This document shows positions 1 through 9,856 of a stretch of 37,062 bases of DNA, in pieces (positions within the stretch are counted from its first letter, which is position 1; each line of letters opens with the position of its first letter). The stretch spans positions 1 to 37,062 of the forward strand of contig SHBV01000028.1 of assembly GCA_004211885.1 (NCBI GenBank), given 5' to 3'. This DNA comes from Verrucomicrobiaceae bacterium. GTDB taxonomy: Bacteria; Verrucomicrobiota; Verrucomicrobiia; Verrucomicrobiales; DEV007. The position numbers and the translations under genes were made by a program. A model generated the notes under the pieces. It ran no database searches. It had not been told where the DNA came from and saw only the letters and a list, made by a program, of their open reading frames with translations.

Positions 1-2990
1 TTAGGCAGTTATTTGCTCAAGTCACTAACCCTGCAATCGATTCGATTCGGGAGGAAGTTATAATGTCTTTGGAATGTTATATTGGTCCTGAAAAGAATCT
101 CCTTGAGACGACCGAAGGGCACGCTCAAAGGCTAAGGTTAGCTTCTCCTATCCTTAGCAACGAGCAGTTACATGGTTTGAAGAAAATGGACTGCAAAGGG
201 TGGAAGTCTAAAATTATTGATATTACTTTTCCTAGATCAGAGGGTATCAAAGGTGTAAGAAAAACTATTGAGAGAATTTGCAGCGAAACTCAAGAGGCTA
301 TTAAAGCTGGTTATAGTTTGGCCATTTTGAGCGATCGAGCTCTATCTGATGAGCGTGTTCCTCTTAGTACATTGCTAGCTAGTGGAGCCGTTCACCAGTA
401 CCTTGTTAGGAATGCTTTAAGGACGCAAATTGGTCTTGTGCTTGAAACTGGTGAAGCGCGGGAAGTCCATCATCATTGCTTGTTGATTGGGTATGGTGCT
501 GATGCCATCAATCCTTACTTGGCTTTTGAGGCTCTGTGGAAGGCCAGACGCGAAGGCTTCACAGATTCTGATGAGTTCGTGGATGACAAGTCTCTTGTCG
601 ATGCATATCTGAAAGGTGTTTCAAAAGGAATGTTGAAAGTCATGGCAAAAATGGGCATTTCTACTTTGCATTCCTATAAGGGGGCCCAGATTTTTGAAGC
701 TCTCGGGTTAAAGAATGATGTTATAGAGCTTTGCTTTCGTGGAACGGCTAGTCGGGTTCAGGGCCTTGACCTTGATGAGCTTGCCGAGGAGATGTTAAGG
801 CGTCATGCCCTGGGCTATCCTCCTCGTAATGAAGTTAGGCTGCCAACGCTCCCGAATCCTGGAGAATTTCATTGGCGAGCAGATGGAGAGAAGCACATGT
901 GGAATCCAGAATCGATATCAGCTCTTCAGGTGGCTGCTCGGACCAATGATTTTGAATCATATAAACAATTTTCTGATCACATTAATGACAGCAATAAGGC
1001 ACTTTGTGCATTGCGAGGCTTAATGAATTTTAAGTCTGGTGCGAACGGTGGATCAATTTCGATTGATGATGTAGAGCCTGCCTCTGAGATTGTGAAACGT
1101 TTTTGTACTGGAGCGATGAGTTTTGGTTCAATTTCTGCTGAAGCTCATGAAGGATTGGCAATTGCCTTGAATAGGCTTGGTGGAAAGAGTAACACTGGAG
1201 AAGGTGGTGAAGATCCGGCTCGGTTTGATCCTCTCCCTAATGGGGACTCTAAACGTTCTGCTATTAAGCAAATCGCTTCGGGCCGATTTGGTGTGACGAT
1301 ATGGTATCTAACAAATGCTGATGAACTTCAAATTAAAATTTCTCAGGGAGCTAAACCTGGCGAAGGGGGTGAGCTACCAGGCAAAAAAGTTGATGATAAT
1401 ATTGCGCGCATTCGTCATAGCACGCCTGGGGTCGGATTGATCAGTCCTCCACCTCACCATGATATTTATTCGATTGAAGATCTTGCTCAACTCATTCACG
1501 ATCTAAAAAATGCGAACCGTTCTTCTCGAGTTAGCGTTAAGCTTGTATCTGAAGTTGGGGTGGGGACGGTTGCTTCTGGTGTTACGAAGGCCAAAGCAGA
1601 TCATATTGTAATTGCTGGAGAGACTGGTGGTACAGGAGCTTCTCCCCTTACTAGTATCAAACATGCAGGTTTACCTTGGGAGTTAGGCGTAGCAGAAACT
1701 CATCAGACCTTAGTTCTTAATGATCTTAGAAGTAGAGTAGTTCTGCAAACTGACGGGGGCCTTAAGACAGGTCGTGACGTTGTTATTGCCGCGCTCTTAG
1801 GGGCTGAGGAAATGGGTTTTGCAACTGCTCCACTTATCACGATGGGTTGTATTATGATGAGGAAGTGTCATTTGAATACTTGTCCAGTTGGTATAGCAAC
1901 GCAGAATAAAGAATTGCGGGAAAAATTTAACGGATCGCCTGATTATGTGGTGAATTATTTATTTATGGTGGCTGAGGAGGCTAGACAAATCATGGCAGAT
2001 TTAGGATTCCGTACAATAAATGAAATGGTGGGAAGAGTTGATGCACTTGAAATGCAGGAAGCCATTGAGCACTGGAAAGCGGATGGGATAGATCTAAGCT
2101 CAATACTTACTCCTGCTGAAAAACCTCATCCGAATACGGGAACTTACTGCACGGAATCTCAGGATCACGGCCTTGAAGAAGTGTTGGATATGAAGTTGCT
2201 TGAACTTGCAAAACCCGCACTAGAAGGCAGTGAGCCAGTTAATATTGAATTGCCTATCATTAATACTGATCGGACTGTAGGAACCATACTGAGTAATGAG
2301 GTTGCTAAGGCTCATGGCGGAGATTTGCTTCCAGAAGATACTGTAAAAATAAAGTTCACAGGATCAGCGGGGCAGAGCCTTGGTGCTTTCTTGGCAAAAG
2401 GGATTAGTATTGAATTAGAGGGTGATGCTAATGATTACGTAGGTAAGGGTCTCTCAGGCGGCAAACTTGCTATCTATCCGCCAGTGTCTTCAGAATTTAC
2501 CCCTGAAGAAAATATTATAGCTGGTAATGTATGTTTATATGGAGCGACTGGAGGTAAGGCATTCTTTCGGGGGCATGCAGCTGAAAGGTTTTGTGTTAGG
2601 AATAGTGGAGCCTATGCTGTTATCGAAGGAGTCGGCGATCATGGGTGCGAGTACATGACTGGTGGACGGGCCGTAATACTTGGTTCAACTGGACGTAATT
2701 TTGCTGCGGGCATGTCGGGTGGGGCAGCTTATATTTGGGACCCAGAAAATGAATTTCCTCCCAAATGCAATATGGAAATGGTAGAACTTGAGAAGGTCAC
2801 TGATCAGGAAGATATAGAAGAACTTCGATCCTTAATTGAGGAGCATGGAAAACTTACAGGGTCTACGGTAGCTAATGTTATCCTAGATGACTGGGAAAAT
2901 GCACTAAATGACTTTGTTAAGGTTATGCCAACGGACTACAAGAGGGTACTTGAAGAACGAAAAAAAGCTGAAAAGGAACTCGTTGCATAG
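1..2990 (+). CDS. gltB: Glutamate synthase large (alpha) subunit, 5' end outside the window
   Basis: This is the C-terminal two thirds of the large subunit of NADPH-type glutamate synthase, which with GltD makes two glutamates from glutamine and 2-oxoglutarate in the cytoplasm. The frame is open from the first complete codon at position 3: codons 3-62 read [20 protein letters not shown], a conserved part of the family's central domain, so the ATG at 63 is an internal methionine and the amidotransferase domain lies off the window. Downstream come the FMN-binding synthase domain (about 1080-2100), the [3Fe-4S] cysteines in C-x5-C-x4-C spacing at 1848-1883, and the C-terminal GXGXG beta-helix (about 2240-2800). 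The full protein would be near 1,500 residues. gltD follows after 20 bases, so an operon is likely. Confidence 0.96.
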   Translation, partial: RQLFAQVTNPAIDSIREEVIMSLECYIGPEKNLLETTEGHAQRLRLASPILSNEQLHGLKKMDCKGWKSKIIDITFPRSEGIKGVRKTIERICSETQEAIKAGYSLAILSDRALSDERVPLSTLLASGAVHQYLVRNALRTQIGLVLETGEAREVHHHCLLIGYGADAINPYLAFEALWKARREGFTDSDEFVDDKSLVDAYLKGVSKGMLKVMAKMGISTLHSYKGAQIFEALGLKNDVIELCFRGTASRVQGLDLDELAEEMLRRHALGYPPRNEVRLPTLPNPGEFHWRADGEKHMWNPESISALQVAARTNDFESYKQFSDHINDSNKALCALRGLMNFKSGANGGSISIDDVEPASEIVKRFCTGAMSFGSISAEAHEGLAIALNRLGGKSNTGEGGEDPARFDPLPNGDSKRSAIKQIASGRFGVTIWYLTNADELQIKISQGAKPGEGGELPGKKVDDNIARIRHSTPGVGLISPPPHHDIYSIEDLAQLIHDLKNANRSSRVSVKLVSEVGVGTVASGVTKAKADHIVIAGETGGTGASPLTSIKHAGLPWELGVAETHQTLVLNDLRSRVVLQTDGGLKTGRDVVIAALLGAEEMGFATAPLITMGCIMMRKCHLNTCPVGIATQNKELREKFNGSPDYVVNYLFMVAEEARQIMADLGFRTINEMVGRVDALEMQEAIEHWKADGIDLSSILTPAEKPHPNTGTYCTESQDHGLEEVLDMKLLELAKPALEGSEPVNIELPIINTDRTVGTILSNEVAKAHGGDLLPEDTVKIKFTGSAGQSLGAFLAKGISIELEGDANDYVGKGLSGGKLAIYPPVSSEFTPEENIIAGNVCLYGATGGKAFFRGHAAERFCVRNSGAYAVIEGVGDHGCEYMTGGRAVILGSTGRNFAAGMSGGAAYIWDPENEFPPKCNMEMVELEKVTDQEDIEELRSLIEEHGKLTGSTVANVILDDWENALNDFVKVMPTDYKRVLEERKKAEKELVA

Positions 2991-3010
2991 ACAACAAAAA
3001 TAAAATTAAA

Positions 3011-4594
3011 ATGGGAAAACCTACAGGATTTATGGAGTTTGAACGTGAGGCAGTGCCTTATCGTGATCCTCTTGAACGACTGAAGGATTATGGGGAAATA
3101 AATACTAGCCCATCTGAAGAGCATCTTCAAAATCAGGGAGCACGGTGCATGGATTGTGGCGTTCCTTTCTGTCAATCTGGCAATGGTTGTCCTATTGATA
3201 ATCTTATTCCTGAATGGAACCACCTCGTCTATCAGAAGAGGTGGAAAGAAGCTATAGATCGTCTTCACAAAACTAATAATTTTCCCGAATTTACAGGTCG
3301 TGTATGTCCGGCACCTTGCGAGGGTTCATGTGTACTAGGTATTACCGATCCTCCCGTCACTATCAAAAACATCGAGAATACAATAATTAACCGTGCTTTT
3401 GAGGAGGGGTGGGTCACTTCGAATTCGCCAAAAGAACGTACCGGTAAAAAAATTGCTGTCGTAGGTTCGGGTCCGGCCGGATTAGCTGCAGCTGACCAAT
3501 TAAACAAAGTTGGTCATGAAGTTACCGTTTATGAGCGTGCTGACCGGATCGGTGGATTGCTGATGTATGGTATTCCAAATATGAAGCTTGATAAGGGTGT
3601 CATTGATAGGCGAATTGCTTTGATGCGTGAATCAGGTATTAAATTTGTGACCTGCGCTCATGTTGGGAAGAAGAAAGAATTGGAAGCTGGTCATATGACC
3701 CAGATCATGGAGGAGAACGGTAGTGAGATTCAATACATTGACCCTAGTGATTTATTAAAAGAAAATGACGCTCTCCTAATTGCTACTGGAGCCACTAAGC
3801 CATTTGATCCTACTGCAAGGAATCCTGGCCGTGATTTAAAGGGAATTCAGTTTGCTATGGATTTTTTGACCCGTAACACTAAGAGTCTATTAGATTCTGA
3901 ATTACAGAATGGCTGTTATACGTCTGCTACTGATAAGCATGTCATTGTTATCGGAGGGGGTGACACTGGGGCAGATTGTATCGGAACTTCTTTGAGGCAT
4001 GGGTGTAAGGATGTCGTGAATTTTGAATTATTGGATAAGCCTCCGGTTGAACGTGCAGCGAATAATCCTTGGCCGCAGTGGCCAAGAATCTATAGGCTCG
4101 ATTATTCGCATGCAGAGAATAAAGCTAAGAATGGTGAAGATCCTCGTGCTTACCATATTCTTGCAAAGGAATTTGTTAATGATGGTAATGGCCAGATTAA
4201 GGGAGTTAAGACTGTGGAGGTTGACTGGTCCAAGCCCACTGAAGGAGGGGCCCCATTTAGTGAGCTTGAAGGTACAGAAAAAGAATGGCCTGCTGACTTG
4301 GTTTTACTTGCTACTGGATTTGTTGGGCCGGAGCTTGAACTTGGAGACATGCTAGGTGTAGAGACTCAGAATCCACGAGGTAACTGGCAAACCTTCATTG
4401 GTGAGCATGGTGAATTTACTACAAATGTTGAGGGCATATTTACTGCCGGAGACTGTCGTCGAGGCCAGTCCTTAGTGGTCTGGGCAATAAATGAGGGTCG
4501 TGGCGCTGCTAGGGCAATTGATATTTACTTAATGGGTAATAGTCTTTTGCCTGCTCCTGGGATTACTCAAGGAGGGATCGCTGCGGCCAAGTAG
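3011..4594 (+). CDS. gltD: Glutamate synthase small (beta) subunit
   Basis: This is the NADPH-oxidising subunit that passes electrons to GltB. The N-terminal iron-sulfur part has cysteines at residues 46, 49, 54 and 60 and again at 99, 103 and 107 (C-PAP-C-EGS-C). An FAD-binding GxGxxG fold follows at about 147-165 ([16 protein letters not shown]), and a second dinucleotide fold at about 311-330 ([13 protein letters not shown]) would bind NADPH. At 527 residues it is a little longer than the usual 470-490. The ATG lies 20 bases after the gltB stop in an A-rich gap with no Shine-Dalgarno sequence. Its position beside gltB marks the enzyme as NADPH-dependent rather than ferredoxin-dependent. 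Confidence 0.97.
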   Translation: MGKPTGFMEFEREAVPYRDPLERLKDYGEINTSPSEEHLQNQGARCMDCGVPFCQSGNGCPIDNLIPEWNHLVYQKRWKEAIDRLHKTNNFPEFTGRVCPAPCEGSCVLGITDPPVTIKNIENTIINRAFEEGWVTSNSPKERTGKKIAVVGSGPAGLAAADQLNKVGHEVTVYERADRIGGLLMYGIPNMKLDKGVIDRRIALMRESGIKFVTCAHVGKKKELEAGHMTQIMEENGSEIQYIDPSDLLKENDALLIATGATKPFDPTARNPGRDLKGIQFAMDFLTRNTKSLLDSELQNGCYTSATDKHVIVIGGGDTGADCIGTSLRHGCKDVVNFELLDKPPVERAANNPWPQWPRIYRLDYSHAENKAKNGEDPRAYHILAKEFVNDGNGQIKGVKTVEVDWSKPTEGGAPFSELEGTEKEWPADLVLLATGFVGPELELGDMLGVETQNPRGNWQTFIGEHGEFTTNVEGIFTAGDCRRGQSLVVWAINEGRGAARAIDIYLMGNSLLPAPGITQGGIAAAK

Positions 4595-4676
4595 CTGGCA
4601 GTATTTGTTTTGAACTATTTTGGCTCGGAAGATCTGATGCTATCTTGAAAGATATTAATTCAGATTTATTTTAGAT

Positions 4677-5228
4677 ATGCCACCAGATGTAAATGAGGAT
4701 TGCCCTTTGTTGCCGTCTATTGAGAAACCTGTAAGCGCTAAAGATTCCAGAGCCATCGGACAGGAAAGGGGAGAGTCTTTTTACAGAATGTGTCTCAAAT
4801 ATGCGCAAACAAAATGGGTTAAAGGATTTCCAGCTCAAGCCCTTTTACAATTGAACCGGGCGATGTCTGCGGATCTTTCGGATAGCGGAGAATATTTGAA
4901 GCAGTATCCAGTTCCCTACGCTTCTGTTAAATGGATTTTGATGGATCGTCCTGATAAGAGAGGGCAATTTCTGGCAAATCCTCGGAGGCATTGGCAGCAT
5001 TATGCAACGAGAATGTCTGGTCCGCGTGCTAAAATAAGGACTTGGCGGTCTTGGGCTTGTTTTGCAATTGCTTCCCGAGTTTTACCTGATTCTGAATTTC
5101 CTAAAGACACACAGCAAATAGAAGCAGAAGGAATAGATATACCTGATGAAAGTAAGATCGAAGAGATGCTTTATCTTATTGGTTTAGTAGGAGAATGCGA
5201 AAAATGGAAAAAAGTTATTAAAAGCTAA
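4677..5228 (+). CDS. Unrecognised 183-residue cytoplasmic protein
   Basis: I do not recognise a family. There is no signal peptide or membrane segment. The sequence is rich in aromatic and basic residues, with several W/R clusters (KWVKGF, RRHWQHYATRMSGPRAKIRTWRSWACFAIASR, given here as short pieces of one block around residues 100-140) and a helical, acidic C-terminus. It is 82 bases downstream of gltD on the same strand and directly upstream of a strong terminator, so it may be the last gene of the gltBD transcript. The codon usage looks like that of its neighbours and the reading frame is intact, which supports a real gene. Confidence 0.75.
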   Translation: MPPDVNEDCPLLPSIEKPVSAKDSRAIGQERGESFYRMCLKYAQTKWVKGFPAQALLQLNRAMSADLSDSGEYLKQYPVPYASVKWILMDRPDKRGQFLANPRRHWQHYATRMSGPRAKIRTWRSWACFAIASRVLPDSEFPKDTQQIEAEGIDIPDESKIEEMLYLIGLVGECEKWKKVIKS

Positions 5229-5231
5229 ATT

Positions 5232-5266
5232 CCGAGAATTAGAGAGCTCTTATTCTCGGTTTTTTT
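5232..5266 (+). terminator. Rho-independent terminator
   Basis: A perfect 8-bp stem (CCGAGAAT at 5232-5239, ATTCTCGG at 5252-5259) with a 12-base loop is followed by seven T residues at 5260-5266. It begins three bases after the stop of the 183-residue protein and closes the gltBD-side transcript. It is the clearest intrinsic terminator in the window. Confidence 0.9.
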
Positions 5267-5287
5267 CACACTTCTGATTGTTCCCTC

Positions 5288-5316
5288 TTGACGGTTATTG
5301 CTTAGCGGGGAATGAT
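5288..5316 (+). promoter_or_regulatory. Candidate sigma70-type promoter of xylA, nearly leaderless
   Basis: TTGACG at 5288-5293 matches the -35 consensus at five of six positions. After a 17-base spacer, AATGAT at 5311-5316 matches the -10 consensus at four of six. Transcription would start near 5323, only about three bases before the xylA ATG at 5326. The site lies just after the terminator that ends the previous transcript. This is read from sequence only and the -10 match is moderate. Confidence 0.45.
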
Positions 5317-5325
5317 CACGGTCCA

Positions 5326-6639
5326 ATGTCATCTGAAGCATTTCCAGAAATACAGAAAATTCAATACGAGGGTCCAAGTTCTAAGAATCCTCTCTCATTC
5401 AAACATTATAACGCTGATGAGGAGGTCGGTGGCAAGGCAATGAAGGAGCATATGCGTTTTTCAGTTGCTTACTGGCACGCGATGCGCAATCCACTAGCTG
5501 ATCCTTTTGGAGGGGGGACTGCTCAACGGCCTTGGGATGATGGAAGTGATTCTGTTGAGAATGCCCAGAACAGGGCACGAGTAGCATTTGAATTCATGGA
5601 AAAATTAGGTGTGGAATATTATTGTTTTCATGACAGAGACGTTGCTCCTGAGCTTGATACTCTAGAGGAATCAAATATTGCTCTTGATGCCGTGACAGAT
5701 GTATTAGCTGAGGAACAGGAACGTACAGGGATAAAGTTATTGTGGGGAACGGCGTGTCTGTTCGCTCATTTCCGTTACAATCAGGGCGCGGCTACAAGTC
5801 CCAATGCGGATGTCTTTGCTTACGCTGGGGCGCAAGTCAAAAAGGCTATGGAAGTGACCCATAGATTAGGGGGAACAGGCTATACATTTTGGGGAGGAAG
5901 AGAAGGCTATTCAACGTTATGGAACACTGACCTTAAGCGTGAGTTGGATCATCTGGCCAGATTACTGCACATGGCCGTGGATCATAAAAAGAAGATTGGT
6001 TTTGAGGGACAGTTTTATATTGAGCCAAAACCAAGAGAGCCTTCTACCCATCAATACGATTCTGATGCGGCAGCTTGCCTTAACTTTTTGCGTGAGCATG
6101 ATCTCCTTGATCATTTGAAGCTTAATCTAGAGACAAATCATGCAACGCTTGCTGGGCACACAATGATGCATGAAATGCGTGTGGCAGCGTCTGCTGGTGC
6201 TCTTGGATCAGTGGATGCCAATACGGGAGATGAGCTCATCGGTTGGGACACTGACCAGTTTCCAACGGATATTTACCTCACAACTCAAATAATGCTGGAG
6301 ATTCTTGAAATGGGTGGATTCACGACTGGGGGACTTAACTTTGATGCCAAGTGTCGAAGGGAAAGTTTTGAACCGGTTGATTTATTCCATGCTCATATTG
6401 GAGGAATGGATGCATTTGCCCGTGGTTTAAAAATTGCACATGCAATTCGTGAGGATGGGCGTCTCAATGAATTCGTTAATGATAGGTATTCGAGTTATGA
6501 TTCCGGGATCGGAGCAAAAATTGAATCTGGTGAGGTCGGCTTTGAGGAACTAGAAGCTCATGTTTTGGCTAACGGTGAACCAGATCTTAAGAGTGGCCGT
6601 CAAGAAATGTTGGAGAATCTGATTAACGAATTTATCTAA
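5326..6639 (+). CDS. xylA: Xylose isomerase
   Basis: Xylose isomerase converts D-xylose to D-xylulose, and often D-glucose to D-fructose, as a cytoplasmic tetramer with two divalent metals. Family residues are all present when counted from ATG 5326: catalytic H102 and D105 (FHDRD), E233 and K235 ([10 protein letters not shown]), E269 and H272 ([11 protein letters not shown]), D297, and D308/D310 (GWDTDQFPT). The 437-residue length is the family norm. The frame also opens at TTG 5278, but the extra 16 residues do not resemble the family and would overlap the candidate promoter, so ATG 5326 is preferred. No xylulokinase or xylose transporter is adjacent. Confidence 0.96.
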   Translation: MSSEAFPEIQKIQYEGPSSKNPLSFKHYNADEEVGGKAMKEHMRFSVAYWHAMRNPLADPFGGGTAQRPWDDGSDSVENAQNRARVAFEFMEKLGVEYYCFHDRDVAPELDTLEESNIALDAVTDVLAEEQERTGIKLLWGTACLFAHFRYNQGAATSPNADVFAYAGAQVKKAMEVTHRLGGTGYTFWGGREGYSTLWNTDLKRELDHLARLLHMAVDHKKKIGFEGQFYIEPKPREPSTHQYDSDAAACLNFLREHDLLDHLKLNLETNHATLAGHTMMHEMRVAASAGALGSVDANTGDELIGWDTDQFPTDIYLTTQIMLEILEMGGFTTGGLNFDAKCRRESFEPVDLFHAHIGGMDAFARGLKIAHAIREDGRLNEFVNDRYSSYDSGIGAKIESGEVGFEELEAHVLANGEPDLKSGRQEMLENLINEFI

Positions 6640-6677
6640 GGAATTCAACTGAATCTAGACTGCGATTAAGGGAACCT

Positions 6678-6710
6678 ATCTTCGCTTTTCCGTAAATTAT
6701 TTGCGAAGAT
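6678..6710 (+). promoter_or_regulatory. Hairpin covering the start codon of the M50 protease gene
   Basis: ATCTTCGC at 6678-6685 and GCGAAGAT at 6703-6710 form a perfect 8-bp inverted repeat with a 17-base AT-rich loop. The right arm includes the first two bases of the ATG at 6709, and GTTTTTC follows immediately. It could end the xylA transcript (stem plus five T residues), hide the start of the next gene, or do both. Confidence 0.5.
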
Positions 6711-7389
6711 GTTTTTCAGAACAGATCCAAATCAACCGGGAACATTGCGTTTCCGTTTATTTGGTTTTCCGATTTCCATTCATTGGTCCTTCTGGGTAAT
6801 TCCAATACTATTTGGTGCAGGAGGGGGAGGAGATCCAGTCGAACAGACACGGTTTTTATTAATACTGGTTATCGTTTTTTTTATTTCGATTCTTGGTCAC
6901 GAATTGGGTCATGCATTTGCTTATCGAAGGTACGGAGGGAGGCCAAGTGTTTTTATTCATGGGATGGGAGGGATGGCGTCCGTGCATGGTCACTACACAA
7001 GAAAACAAAAAATTATAATTACTATTGCAGGTCCCTTATTTGGATTTCTGATGGCAGGGATTTGTTATGGGATTTTACTTTTACCGATTAACTGGCAATC
7101 AGCCGCAGGTGGTTATTTGGCTAAGTTTTTAATTTTGATGAGTTATCTTAATGCTTTTTGGTCATTCTTGAATCTTCTCCCCATTGTTCCATTGGATGGG
7201 GGGCAATTACTTGGCCACATTATGTATGAGAAGAGGCCAGTACTGCGGGGCAATATTGGAGCGTTTACTGCTCTTATAGCAGGCATTATTTTGCTACAGT
7301 TGGGATATATTTTCGCTATGATTCTTTTTGGCTTCCTGGCTTACCAGAACTTGCAGGCAGCAGAACGAGCCAAAAGAGGATATTGGTAA
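6709..7389 (+). CDS. Site-2 protease family (M50) membrane metalloprotease
   Basis: This is a polytopic membrane protein of the site-2 protease family, in which zinc-dependent intramembrane proteolysis cuts membrane-bound substrates such as anti-sigma factors. The zinc site HExxH is at residues 64-68 (GHELGH), and the second conserved motif N-x-x-P-x-x-x-L-D-G-G spans about 155-165 with D163 as the third ligand. Hydrophobic segments lie at about 19-36, 49-63, 100-125, 136-155 and 182-210. At 226 residues it belongs to the short form without PDZ or CBS domains. The ATG at 6709 sits inside a hairpin and no other methionine is near. The substrate cannot be told from context; an M20 peptidase follows after 28 bases. 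Confidence 0.9.
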   Translation: MFFRTDPNQPGTLRFRLFGFPISIHWSFWVIPILFGAGGGGDPVEQTRFLLILVIVFFISILGHELGHAFAYRRYGGRPSVFIHGMGGMASVHGHYTRKQKIIITIAGPLFGFLMAGICYGILLLPINWQSAAGGYLAKFLILMSYLNAFWSFLNLLPIVPLDGGQLLGHIMYEKRPVLRGNIGAFTALIAGIILLQLGYIFAMILFGFLAYQNLQAAERAKRGYW

Positions 7390-7417
7390 TTTATTTTAAT
7401 TTAGTGTATCGGTTATA

Positions 7418-8752
7418 ATGATGAATGAGGAGCACCTTAAAGACCTAATCACATATTTGAAGTTTCCCAGTATTTCTACGGACAGCTCTTATTCTAACGA
7501 TGTAAAAGATTGTGCAGAATGGCTCACCAATAAAATGATTGATAAGGGCCTTGAGTCTCAGATCTATGAGACGCCCGGGCATCCAATCGTTGTAGGTAAG
7601 AATAAGCACCGTGAAGGGCTCCCAACGGTCATGATTTATGGGCATTATGACGTTCAGCCAGCAGATCCGCTCGATCTTTGGGAATCCCCTCCATTTGAGC
7701 CACGAATTGATGAAGGTAAAATTTATGCTAGGGGTTCTACAGACAATAAGGGGCAGAACCTTGCCCACTTACTGGGTTTAGGTGAAATCATTAATGAGGA
7801 GGGTGAGTTGCCTGTAAACGTTATTTTACTCGTTGAGGGCGAAGAAGAGATAGGCAGTCCAAACTTGGGGCCATTTCTGGAAAAGTATCGCGACGAGCTC
7901 AGTTGTGATGTTATTGCAGTTTCAGATACTGGGATGATAGGACCAGGAATTGGTACTTTTACCTATGGATTAAGAGGCATTGCTTGCATGGAGGTTACTC
8001 TTCATGGGCCCTCTACTGATTTGCATTCTGGTGTTTTTGGAGGATCCATAGCGAACCCATCGACAGCCATAGCAAGAATCATATCGAGTCTTCATGATTC
8101 TGATGGTAAGATACAGGTCCCAGGCTTCTATGATGATGTCAGAGAAATCCAAGAATGGGAGAGGGATGCCTGGGCGAGTCTTCCTGTCAATGAAGCTGAG
8201 ACATTAGAGCTCACAGGATCCAGTGAATTATTTGGTGAAAAAGGGTTCACTGATGCCGAAAGAAGGTGGGCTCGTCCCACTGCTGAGTTGAATGGTATAG
8301 GTGGTGGGTATCAGGGAGAAGGATCGAAGACTGTGATTCCGTCCAAGAGCTTTGCTAAGCTTTCTTTCAGACTAGTTCCTGATCAGGATCCTGAGAAAAT
8401 ACTAAAACTTGTTCAAGAGCACCTTGAATCGCACCTCACTCCTGGCACAAGAATAGAATGCGAGTTTGGGCATAGCGGCAAAGCTTACCTCATGGATCCG
8501 CAGTCTGATTATGGTAAAGCTGCTCAAAATGCTCTTAGAGAAACCTTTGGTTGTGAGCCGGCTCTTATACGTGAAGGAGGAAGTATCCCTATTGTTCAGA
8601 CTTTTAAGGATGTCTTAGGGGCTGACACTTTGTTACTTGGTCTTGCCTTGCCGGATTGCCAGATTCATGCTCCAAACGAAAATTTTCTTATCAAAAACTT
8701 TTATGACGGTATTCGTCTTAACCGTCTATTGATTAAAGAAATAAGTAATTAA
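7418..8752 (+). CDS. M20 family metallopeptidase (dipeptidase type)
   Basis: This resembles the carnosinase-like dipeptidases of family M20, cytoplasmic zinc enzymes that split dipeptides. The metal and catalytic residues are in place: H76 and D78 (YGHYDVQP), D109 (GSTDNKGQ), the paired glutamates near 142-143 (VEGEEEIGS), D170 (VSDTG) and a histidine near 417 (CQIHAPNE). A dimerisation lid domain occupies about residues 185-320. The 444-residue length fits the family. The gene starts ATG-ATG at 7418 without a Shine-Dalgarno sequence and probably shares a transcript with the upstream M50 gene. Related DapE or ArgE activities cannot be excluded, but the long lid and GEEEIGS motif favour a dipeptidase. 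Confidence 0.9.
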   Translation: MMNEEHLKDLITYLKFPSISTDSSYSNDVKDCAEWLTNKMIDKGLESQIYETPGHPIVVGKNKHREGLPTVMIYGHYDVQPADPLDLWESPPFEPRIDEGKIYARGSTDNKGQNLAHLLGLGEIINEEGELPVNVILLVEGEEEIGSPNLGPFLEKYRDELSCDVIAVSDTGMIGPGIGTFTYGLRGIACMEVTLHGPSTDLHSGVFGGSIANPSTAIARIISSLHDSDGKIQVPGFYDDVREIQEWERDAWASLPVNEAETLELTGSSELFGEKGFTDAERRWARPTAELNGIGGGYQGEGSKTVIPSKSFAKLSFRLVPDQDPEKILKLVQEHLESHLTPGTRIECEFGHSGKAYLMDPQSDYGKAAQNALRETFGCEPALIREGGSIPIVQTFKDVLGADTLLLGLALPDCQIHAPNENFLIKNFYDGIRLNRLLIKEISN

Positions 8753-8764
8753 ATTATTGCTATT

Positions 8765-9820
8765 TTATTTTTCCATTAGGAGTTGAACAAAACGCAATCC
8801 AATAGCTGTTAGCTTGGCTTTGTCTTTGTTGCCAGTGAGTCGCGACCTAGTGTTCCATGAGTGGGGCGTGGCTGAATAATCGACCCAGTTAATTGTGGGT
8901 GAGCTCACTTTTTTATTATGAGGACTGATGCTGAGTGGAATTCCTGACCGGCTCATTGTAATTTCCCATGATGGATTATTGGTCGCATCTGCCATGTTCT
9001 TGGCTAGCCAAGGGTAAGACTTCATGATTAATGGCATGCCTTTATTTGGAACTAATAGTTTCCAATAAGGTTTAGTTTTTTTAATGAATTGGGGTAAGGT
9101 TATTGATGGGTTCTTTTGGTGTTCTTTGTACAGTCCTGAAATATCAATCCCGGCAAGATTAATTCCATTATAGAGCCCATGTTTGTTCGGTGCGACATAG
9201 TGCCTGCGGTACCACCTTTCAAAGTTTCGACTGATCATCAAATTGAGTTCCAGATGCAAATGGGCTCGGGTCCTGTCGATTCCGTCACCAGTGTATCCAA
9301 GTGTAGCAATGCTTGTGCCTGGTCTTACTGATTGTCCGACCGTACAAGAAATATCTGCGAGGTGAGCATAAAGGCTATAAAACTTCCCATAACCCCAATC
9401 GTGTTCTATGACCACGTATCGACCGTAGTTACTTGCTCCTGCTGACCGGCTAGTGTGCATCACTTTGCCTGACGCTATCGAACATACTTTATCCAAAGGA
9501 ACTCCTCTTGAATTTCTTTCGATTGGCCTAATGTCAACACCCTCATGAAATTTGGAATAAATTATACCTGATGTAGTTCTTTTTGGATTTCTCACATAAC
9601 CATATTTTCCACCTTGCCAAGGTTTACTTGGCTGACCCTCAAAGGACCGGTTTGTGTACATATAGAACTGAGAAATGTCCGGACCAAATATGGCTTTGTT
9701 CGGAGTCGCTAATACTAGTTCGAGTCGTTTGTATTGAGCCTCACATATTATTGATAAACCGAACCAAAAAATTAATGAGTTTATTCTGACCAACATTGTC
9801 AAATGCGTCCTGATTTGCAT
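8765..9820 (-). CDS. Secreted M23 family (LytM-type) endopeptidase
   Basis: This is a zinc endopeptidase of the M23 family, which cuts cross-link peptides in peptidoglycan or acts as a non-catalytic divisome or amidase activator. All zinc and catalytic positions are present: H92 and D96 (FHEGVD), H153 (YAHL) and the HLH pair at 187-189, so an active enzyme is expected. The N-terminus is hydrophobic with a likely signal peptide ending near CEAQ. The methionine at residue 9 (start at 9796) gives a more typical signal peptide and may be the true start. The C-terminal 140 residues have no recognised domain. The gene lies 36 bases after another secreted protein on the same strand. Confidence 0.88.
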   Translation of the reverse strand: MQIRTHLTMLVRINSLIFWFGLSIICEAQYKRLELVLATPNKAIFGPDISQFYMYTNRSFEGQPSKPWQGGKYGYVRNPKRTTSGIIYSKFHEGVDIRPIERNSRGVPLDKVCSIASGKVMHTSRSAGASNYGRYVVIEHDWGYGKFYSLYAHLADISCTVGQSVRPGTSIATLGYTGDGIDRTRAHLHLELNLMISRNFERWYRRHYVAPNKHGLYNGINLAGIDISGLYKEHQKNPSITLPQFIKKTKPYWKLLVPNKGMPLIMKSYPWLAKNMADATNNPSWEITMSRSGIPLSISPHNKKVSSPTINWVDYSATPHSWNTRSRLTGNKDKAKLTAIGLRFVQLLMEK

Positions 9821-9856
9821 GAAGTGTTTACTTGATTAATTCGAAAGCAATTCAGA

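Noticed and set aside
63..65. ATG as the start of gltB
   Set aside because: The frame is open to the window edge and codons 3-62 encode the conserved family segment, so the gene starts outside the window.
5278..5280. TTG as the start of xylA
   Set aside because: The extra 16 residues are unlike the family and overlap a better-placed promoter; ATG 5326 gives the normal length.
7414..7419. TATAAT as a promoter for the M20 peptidase
   Set aside because: It overlaps the start codon at 7418, so transcription would begin inside the gene.
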